Below are positions 58,665-64,000 of a DNA stretch of 64,000 bases, piece by piece (position 1 is the first letter of the stretch; each line of letters starts with the position of its first letter). The notes beneath the pieces were generated by a model, which saw only the letters and a list, made by a program, of their open reading frames with translations, made no database searches and was not told where the DNA came from. The position numbers were made by a program, and so were the translations under genes. The stretch is from Sphingomonas paucimobilis NBRC 13935 (GTDB taxonomy: Bacteria > Pseudomonadota > Alphaproteobacteria > Sphingomonadales > Sphingomonadaceae), in the NCBI RefSeq assembly GCF_000739895.2, contig NZ_BBJS01000012.1, positions 62,001 through 126,000 of the forward strand, read 5' to 3'.

Positions 58665-58700
58665 AAAAAAGCCGACCATCCTTGACGGAGGGCCGGCTTT
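58665..58700 (-). terminator. Terminator of the Lrp/AsnC gene
   Basis: On the minus strand a stem AAAGCCGGCCCTCC/GGATGGTCGGCTTT (G-U pair and small mismatch) around a TCAA loop precedes a six-base T run, 26 bases after the Lrp gene stop. Confidence 0.85.
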
Positions 58701-58725
58701 CGCACGCACCAGATGGCGCGCCCGA

Positions 58726-59193
58726 TCAATCCGCCTCGATCGGAATCCCCGACACCTGCTTGGCGGTGCGGATGGTCAGCGAGGTCTTGACGCTCGCCAC
58801 ATTGGGCGCGGGCGTCAGATGGGTGGTCAGGATTTCCTGGAAGCTCTTCAGGTCCGACGCGACGATCTTCAGGATGAAGTCGATCTCGCCGTTCAGCATA
58901 TGGCATTCGCGGACCTCGGGAATGCCGGCGACATGCGCCTCGAACGTCGCCAGGTCATGCTCGGCCTGGCTGCGCAGCGACACCATGGCGAAGACGGTGA
59001 TCGGGAAGCCCAGACGCGCGGCGTCCAGATCGGCATGATAGCCACGGATCGCCCCGGCTTCCTCCAGCGCGCGGACACGGCGCAGGCAGGGCGGGGCGGT
59101 CAGGCCGACGCGTTCGGCGAGTTCGACATTGGTCATCCGGCCATCGGCCTGCAACAGCGCCAGGATTTGCCGATCGATGCGATCGAGCGCCAT
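58726..59193 (-). CDS. Lrp/AsnC-family transcriptional regulator
   Basis: A 155-residue regulator. The HTH is LDRIDRQILALLQADGRMTNVELAERVGL with SPPCLRRVRALEE-type recognition (here APPCLRRV), and the C-terminal RAM domain, VPEV-type HMLNGEIDFILKIVASDL, would bind an amino acid. ATG 59193 gives the usual N-terminus. It has no adjacent metabolic gene, so targets are unknown. Confidence 0.92.
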   Translation of the reverse strand: MALDRIDRQILALLQADGRMTNVELAERVGLTAPPCLRRVRALEEAGAIRGYHADLDAARLGFPITVFAMVSLRSQAEHDLATFEAHVAGIPEVRECHMLNGEIDFILKIVASDLKSFQEILTTHLTPAPNVASVKTSLTIRTAKQVSGIPIEAD

Positions 59194-59385
59194 TACACAA
59201 TACTCCACATAAAAAGCCGATTCCCTATGCTCTGTCGCGGCTGGATATAAGAAAATTACGCACTACCGCAATTGTCACACAATGCAACGGGGATGCATCG
59301 TGATATTTGCAGGTTACCAGTTGGAAGGATAAGGGCGTTAAGTCAGATGGCTGATGGCCATCCGGCCCAAGGAAAAGGGAATTAG

Positions 59386-61230
59386 GTGCGGTTCGACGAC
59401 AGCCTTGCGACGATCCTGTCGGCCGACACGGCAACGCCTTTCGGCGCCCAGACCGCCTGGCGGCAACTGGTCGACCTGATGGGGCGTGGCCGCATCCCCG
59501 CCGACCCGCCGACACTGGCGCGTCTGGTCGCCTTGCGCGACTCGGTATCGCACGCGACACGTTCGGCAAGCGCGCGGCTGCTCAGCCTGTGCCAGCCCCC
59601 CGCCGCCCTGGTCGCGTTCTTCGCTCAGGACGATCTGGCAATCGCGGCACCCGTGTTGCGCATGGCGCAACTGACCGACGCCGAATGGCTCGATATCCTG
59701 CCACAGCTCAACCCCCGCACCCGGTCGGTGCTGCGCCATCGGCGTGACCTGTCCGAGACCGTGACGCGCGGTCTGGAGAATTTCGGGCCAGTCGATTTCG
59801 TCCTGCCCAACATGGTCGCCGCCAACCCATCGGTTGCCGAACCGGTGGCGCCACCGCGCCCTGTTCCGCCCCTTGCCGTCGAAAGACCCGAGGACGCGAC
59901 GCCACAGCCTTGGCCGATCGCGGCGCCGTCCGCGCCCGTGCCCGAAGTAACAGAGGAGGTGCAGCGCCCACCTCTGTCGGTGATGCTCGATCCCGTGCCG
60001 ACCCAGGCGGCGACGCCCTTCGTACCGCTGGGGCAGGTGGCGCGCAGCCTTCCCTTCATGGCCGAGGCCCTGCGCCATGCCCCGTCGCCCGCCGCCCCGC
60101 CGCGCTATGAGATCGCCGATCTCGTCGCCCGGATCGACGCGTTCAACCAGCGTCGCGAAGAGGTCACGGGTACGCCCCACGCCAATGCCGGCCCTGCACA
60201 TTTCGACTTCGAAACCGATGAGCGCGGCCTGATCCTGGGCGTCGATGGCGTGGCGCGTGGAGCCTTGGTCGGCGTCAGCATCGCCGCGACCGTCGCCCAG
60301 GGACTGGCCCAGTTCGACGGGGTGGGGATGGGTGCCTTTCGCCGCCGCTCGCCGTTCCGCGATGCGCGACTGGAAATTGGCGGGGCGTCCGACGCGGCCG
60401 GGTCATGGCGCGTTTCCGCTGCACCCTATTTCGACTCCCTTTCAGGATGCTTCCTCGGCTATCGTGGCAGCGGGCGGCGGCCACGTCGCGACGAATGCGC
60501 CACCGTCGCACCGACCGAGAGTGTCGCGGATGCCGCCTCGTCGGATTCGCTGCGGCAGTTGGTTCACGAACTGCGCACTCCCGCCAATGCGGTGGCGGGC
60601 TTTGCCGAGTTGATCGAAAGCGAATTGCTGGGCCCCGTCGCACCTGTCTATCGCGACCGTGCCACCGCGATCCGGTCCATGGCATCCGATCTGCTGGCAG
60701 CGGTTGAGGATCTCGATACCGCGGCACGGATCGAGGGGCATGTGCTGGAGCTTCGCCCCACCAAGATTTTGCTGGCGCCGCTGATCCAGCGCCTGCTGGG
60801 CGAATTGCAGCCGCTCGCCGAACTGCGCCGGGCCGAAATCCGGTTCGAGCCGCCGGCGGCGACGATCGCGGCCTTGGCCGATGACCGCGCGACCGAGCGG
60901 CTGATCGCCCGGCTTTTCTCCGTGCTCCTGTCCAATTGCGTCGTCGGCGAGCGCCTGACTGCCAGCCTGACCGAAGAACAGGGCATGGCTAGCCTGCGGA
61001 TCGACCGTCCCCTGGCGCTTGCGATCGAGACCGAGGCCGCGCTGCTGAGCGATGCGGGCGACGAGGAACAGCGTGAGGGTGCGCCGCTGCTCGGCACCGG
61101 CTTTTCCTTGCGGCTGGTCGACAAGCTGGGGGCCGAGATGGGCGGCGGCCTGACCATCGGGCTGCACCGGGTGGCCTTGAGCCTGCCAATGGGCGTGGAT
61201 CAGCGCGCAGGGCAGGCGTCGACGCGCTGA
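59386..61230 (+). CDS. Histidine-kinase-like protein with degenerate ATPase domain
   Basis: A 614-residue cytoplasmic protein. Residues 1-130 are helical and unassigned. A Pro/Ala-rich linker (about 145-215) leads to a PAS-like region (around 270-360, FDFETDERGLILGVDGVARGALVG). The HisKA phosphoacceptor box HELRTPANAVAGF has His394. The ATPase part keeps an N-box-like LLSN and a GTGFSLRLVDKLGAEMGGGL segment, but the D-x-G-x-G loop is missing, so ATP binding may be impaired. GGGA lies before start GTG 59386. The polysaccharide deacetylase gene follows with a two-base gap. No response regulator is adjacent. Confidence 0.72.
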   Translation: MRFDDSLATILSADTATPFGAQTAWRQLVDLMGRGRIPADPPTLARLVALRDSVSHATRSASARLLSLCQPPAALVAFFAQDDLAIAAPVLRMAQLTDAEWLDILPQLNPRTRSVLRHRRDLSETVTRGLENFGPVDFVLPNMVAANPSVAEPVAPPRPVPPLAVERPEDATPQPWPIAAPSAPVPEVTEEVQRPPLSVMLDPVPTQAATPFVPLGQVARSLPFMAEALRHAPSPAAPPRYEIADLVARIDAFNQRREEVTGTPHANAGPAHFDFETDERGLILGVDGVARGALVGVSIAATVAQGLAQFDGVGMGAFRRRSPFRDARLEIGGASDAAGSWRVSAAPYFDSLSGCFLGYRGSGRRPRRDECATVAPTESVADAASSDSLRQLVHELRTPANAVAGFAELIESELLGPVAPVYRDRATAIRSMASDLLAAVEDLDTAARIEGHVLELRPTKILLAPLIQRLLGELQPLAELRRAEIRFEPPAATIAALADDRATERLIARLFSVLLSNCVVGERLTASLTEEQGMASLRIDRPLALAIETEAALLSDAGDEEQREGAPLLGTGFSLRLVDKLGAEMGGGLTIGLHRVALSLPMGVDQRAGQASTR

Positions 61231-61232
61231 CC

Positions 61233-62234
61233 GTGTCCGTGCCGGCCCGACCCTGGCGCCCCGAAGCTCCCAGCGCTGCCGAACGGATAGGCTGGCCGGC
61301 GGCGTTCGGGACGCGGTTTCTGGTGACGGTCGATGTCGAGGAGGAGTTTGACTGGTCGGCCCCACTCGACCGGCGGCACCGGGCGACCTCGGCGATGCGG
61401 GCCTTCCCCAAAGCCCATCGGCGTTTTGCGGAGGCGGGGGTCGGGCTGAACTGCATGGTCGATTATCCCGTGGCGGTCGACCCGGTCGCGGTCGCCATAT
61501 TGTCCGAATGTCTGGATGATGGCCGGTCCGAAATTGGCGCGCAGCTCCACGCCTGGGTCACGCCGCCGCACAGCGAGGTCGTCGATCCGGTGACCAGCCA
61601 TGCCGGCAATTTGCCGGTCGCGCTGGAGGCGGCGAAGCTCGACCATCTGACCGATGCCATTGCCGGGGCTTTTGGCACGCGCCCTCGCACCTTTCGCTCG
61701 GGCCGTTATGGTGTGGGCCCCGCAACTCTCAAGCTGCTGGCCGAGCGCGGGTACCGGATCGACAGCTCGATGCGCGCGCTGCACGATTATGGCCGGACCG
61801 GTGGCATGGATTTCCGTGCGATCGACGCCCATGGATTTTGCCGGGATGGGATGATCGAGCTGCCGCTGACCAGCGTCTATACCGGTCTGCTGCGTGGCGC
61901 AGGGCACCGTCTCCACGCATCGGCGCGTCGATTGCCGCATGGGCGCGGCGTGCTGGCGCGGCTGGGATTGCTATCGCGGATACCGCTGACTCCGGAGGGG
62001 GTAGGGCTGACCGATGCATTGGCCGCGATCGATCGCGCGCTGGCGGACGGCGTCAGGCTGCTGACCTTTTCCTTCCATTCGCCGACGCTGGAGCCCGGCC
62101 ATACGCCCTATGTCCGCACGACGCGGGATCTAGAGGCTTTCGATCGCTGGTGGGATGCGGTGTTCGAGCGTCTGGCGCTGCGCGGCGTCGAACCCGTAAC
62201 GGTCGGTGAGATATTATCCGCTTTGGCGGAATGA
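61233..62234 (+). CDS. Polysaccharide deacetylase family protein
   Basis: A 333-residue NodB-like (CE4) protein. The catalytic-type acidic pair appears in FLVTVDVEEEFDWSAP; a later histidine pattern follows in GAQLHAWVTPPH, and FRSGRYGVGPATLKLLAERGYRIDSSM is the conserved motif 3. It lacks a signal peptide, implying cytoplasmic action or non-classical location. GTG 61233 lies two bases after the kinase-like gene. In context, next to manC and a polysaccharide glycosyltransferase, a role in surface polysaccharide modification is likely. Confidence 0.8.
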   Translation: MSVPARPWRPEAPSAAERIGWPAAFGTRFLVTVDVEEEFDWSAPLDRRHRATSAMRAFPKAHRRFAEAGVGLNCMVDYPVAVDPVAVAILSECLDDGRSEIGAQLHAWVTPPHSEVVDPVTSHAGNLPVALEAAKLDHLTDAIAGAFGTRPRTFRSGRYGVGPATLKLLAERGYRIDSSMRALHDYGRTGGMDFRAIDAHGFCRDGMIELPLTSVYTGLLRGAGHRLHASARRLPHGRGVLARLGLLSRIPLTPEGVGLTDALAAIDRALADGVRLLTFSFHSPTLEPGHTPYVRTTRDLEAFDRWWDAVFERLALRGVEPVTVGEILSALAE

Positions 62235-62269
62235 CGGGGGCGGCCGATCCGGCCACCCCCCTTTACGTA

Positions 62270-63313
62270 TCAGCGCTTCATCGCTTCGATCAGCTTCTTG
62301 ACGTCCTGGCTGCGCCCGCGCGGCAGGATCAGGATGTCGTCGCCGCTCGCCACGACGATCAAATCCTGGACGTCGACGGCGGCCACGCGCACCCGGTCGG
62401 TGCGGATCAGGCAGTTCTTGGTGTCGATCGCCAGCACTTCGCCGCGATGCGCATTGCCGAAGCCGTCGAGCTCGCTGATCGCATGGAGCGCGTCCCAGCT
62501 ACCGACATCGTTCCAGCCCATGGCGACAGGCACGACCGCCACACGGTCCGCGCGTTCCATCACGGCATAGTCGATCGAGTCGGACGGGCAGTTGCTGAAC
62601 TCGGCCTCGTCGGGGAAGACGCGCTTGCCCTCATGCTTGGCGGCGCGCATCGCCTTTTCGGCGGCGACGAGCATTTCCGGCGCATGTTGGCCCAGTTCCT
62701 CCAGATAGCGATCGGCACGGAACAGGAAGATGCCGCCATTCCAGGCATAGTCGCCCCGCGCCAGCATCGCCTCGGCGCGCTCCAGGCGGGGTTTCTCGAC
62801 GAAGCGGGCGACCTGATGGACGCCCTTGGCGATTTCGCGGCCGACCTGGATCCAGCCATAGCCGGTCTCGGGCTTGTCGGGCGCGATGCCGAAGGTCGCC
62901 AGCCAGCCCTGCGAGACCATGGGCAGCGCGGCATGGATCGCGGCATGGAAGGCGTCGAGGTCGGCAATGACATGGTCGGACGGCATGACCAGCATGACAT
63001 CCTCGGGCTTGGCGGCGAGCGCGGCGAGCGCGATCGCCGGCGCGGTGTTGCGTGCGACCGGCTCCAGGATCAGCGCCTGTGGCGGCGTGCCGGCCTCGGT
63101 CAGTTGCGTCTCGACCAGATCGGCATGCCGCTGGCCCGCGACGACGATCGGCGCGGCGAATTCGTTGGATGCGGTACGTTGCGCCGTCAGCTGCAACATG
63201 GTTTCATCCGAGGTCAGCGCGAGCAGCTGCTTCGGCATTTCCGGCTTCGACATCGGCCATAAGCGCGTGCCGGACCCTCCGGACAGGATGACCGGTACGA
63301 TCTGATTGTGCAT
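62270..63313 (-). CDS. manC: Mannose-1-phosphate guanylyltransferase
   Basis: Makes GDP-mannose for exopolysaccharide or glycolipid synthesis. The nucleotidyltransferase motif SGGSGTRLWPMSK is at residues 11-23, E-P-V-A-R-N-T-A-P-A-I-A follows, and FVEKP lies near residue 171. At 347 residues it is the single-function form, without the C-terminal phosphomannose-isomerase domain of bifunctional enzymes. It is oriented toward the deacetylase gene and divergent from the glycosyltransferase at the right edge. Confidence 0.93.
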   Translation of the reverse strand: MHNQIVPVILSGGSGTRLWPMSKPEMPKQLLALTSDETMLQLTAQRTASNEFAAPIVVAGQRHADLVETQLTEAGTPPQALILEPVARNTAPAIALAALAAKPEDVMLVMPSDHVIADLDAFHAAIHAALPMVSQGWLATFGIAPDKPETGYGWIQVGREIAKGVHQVARFVEKPRLERAEAMLARGDYAWNGGIFLFRADRYLEELGQHAPEMLVAAEKAMRAAKHEGKRVFPDEAEFSNCPSDSIDYAVMERADRVAVVPVAMGWNDVGSWDALHAISELDGFGNAHRGEVLAIDTKNCLIRTDRVRVAAVDVQDLIVVASGDDILILPRGRSQDVKKLIEAMKR

Positions 63314-63465
63314 ATTCGCCCCTTCCTATGCCCTGTCACCAAAAACCGGGCGACACGGCTCTCTACAACGCCGCATAACGCATATCTTCACGCTTCGTTT
63401 GTCATTCTCTGCAAAAATTGGGACAATTGGTGAGAAAGCACTGGCCGGGTACGATTGATCGGTAG

Positions 63466-64000
63466 ATGATCCGTCTGTTCAAACACTATGTCCCGCATGC
63501 CGTGCTGCTGCTCGGGCTGGTCGATTTCGTGCTGCTGATGGCGGCGGCGGAACTCGGCTGGTCGATGCGGGCGTGGCAGATCGGCTATCCGGCCGGGCAC
63601 ATGGTCGAGCATCTGCCCCAAGTGCTGAGCTTTGCCGTGCCGCTTCAAATCGCGCTCATGGCCGTGGGCGCTTATGCCGCCGCGTCGTTCCTGTCGCTGC
63701 GCTTTGCCGCTGCCCGGCTGCTGGTGGCGATCTCGATGGGCGTGATCCTGCTATCGCTCATCTATTTCTTCTTCCCCGACCTGACCTATTGGCGTTCCAG
63801 CCTGTTTTTCTCGATGGTTATCGCCGTCGTGCTGCTGGTCGTCGTTCGCGGCTTGCTCGGCCGATCCCTGGGGGGTGACCGGTTCAAGCGCCGGGTCATC
63901 CTGATGGGGGCCGGCGAGCGCGCGGCCCGGATCGCGACGCTGGCGGGGCAACCGGGTTGCAATTTCCTGGTGGCCGGGGTGATCGCGATGAACGCCGACG
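63466..64000 (+). CDS. TIGR03013-type XrtA/PEP-CTERM system glycosyltransferase (5' part)
   Basis: The first 178 codons of a gene continuing past the window. They show the N-terminal four or five membrane helices of a polyisoprenyl-phosphate hexose-1-phosphate transferase (WcaJ-like) and the start of its Rossmann-like region (RRVILMGAGERAARIATLA). The opening MIRLFKHYVPHAVLLLGLVD is characteristic of the TIGR03013 group that initiates polysaccharide synthesis at exosortase A loci. The catalytic C-terminal domain is outside the window. It supports an XrtA locus beginning here. Confidence 0.8.
   Translation, partial: MIRLFKHYVPHAVLLLGLVDFVLLMAAAELGWSMRAWQIGYPAGHMVEHLPQVLSFAVPLQIALMAVGAYAAASFLSLRFAAARLLVAISMGVILLSLIYFFFPDLTYWRSSLFFSMVIAVVLLVVVRGLLGRSLGGDRFKRRVILMGAGERAARIATLAGQPGCNFLVAGVIAMNAD

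Overview
This 64 kb window is high-G+C chromosomal DNA from an alphaproteobacterium, most probably a Sphingomonas-type member of the Sphingomonadaceae. Three things point there. The dxr-rseP-bamA-skp-fabZ block has no lpxD/lpxA between its members, as expected where glycosphingolipids replace LPS. PEP-CTERM proteins are present together with the start of an XrtA-type polysaccharide locus. Short intergenic inverted repeats of the kind common in sphingomonads recur. Genes are tightly packed, often joined by ATGA or TGATG overlaps, and GTG/TTG starts are frequent. I see no prophage, insertion sequence or CRISPR array.

Layout. 0-6.8 kb: isoprenoid, phospholipid and envelope biogenesis (cdsA end, dxr, rseP, bamA, skp, fabZ, rpmE). 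6.8-9.5 kb: a PilZ protein, L-serine dehydratase and a ThuA-like secreted protein. 9.6-14.2 kb: a four-gene drug-efflux operon read leftwards (marR, NodT-type outer membrane factor, emrA, emrB). 14.3-21.8 kb: a Tat-exported PhoD-like phosphatase, a siderophore-type TonB receptor behind a Fur-box-like site, a GH9 glucanase behind a LacI-type palindrome, and a TPR membrane protein. 22.0-23.5 kb: two tandem PEP-CTERM surface proteins. 23.8-26.5 kb: a CPA2 antiporter, a decayed short-chain dehydrogenase and a DUF6265 protein. 26.6-30.4 kb: a periplasmic molybdenum aldehyde oxidoreductase (paoABC type). 30.8-33.0 kb: an unknown small gene and a GH35-like glycosidase.

33.1-37.2 kb: tRNA-Ser(UGA), then a peptidoglycan cluster (MltB-type transglycosylase, rlpA, D,D-carboxypeptidase) leading into holB. 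37.3-41.2 kb: an SDR coupled to purF, a Rho_N-like small protein, hisI coupled to a small lipoprotein, and a MerR regulator. 41.2-44.8 kb: an MFS transporter, cysK and a SleB-type wall hydrolase in one overlapping leftward unit. 44.9-48.2 kb: pdhA-pdhB and a squalene/phytoene-synthase-like protein. 48.4-55.2 kb: an EF-hand protein, trmFO, a DUF488 protein, a soluble CBS-chemoreceptor fusion, a DUF952 protein and gyrA. 55.6-59.2 kb: an SDR coupled to yaaA, a periplasmic TPR protein and an Lrp/AsnC regulator. 59.4-64 kb: a histidine-kinase-like protein coupled to a polysaccharide deacetylase, manC, and the 5' part of a TIGR03013-type (XrtA/PEP-CTERM system) glycosyltransferase.

How the genes connect: outer-membrane assembly and wall remodelling dominate. 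The PEP-CTERM proteins at 22-23.5 kb probably depend on the exosortase locus that seems to begin at the right edge, where manC would supply GDP-mannose. The rest is mostly housekeeping with scattered polysaccharide-degradation, iron and efflux functions. I found no clearly unprecedented system. The least explained items are the kinase-deacetylase pair with a degenerate ATPase domain, the soluble CBS-chemoreceptor, the MFS-cysK-hydrolase unit and the decayed SDR.
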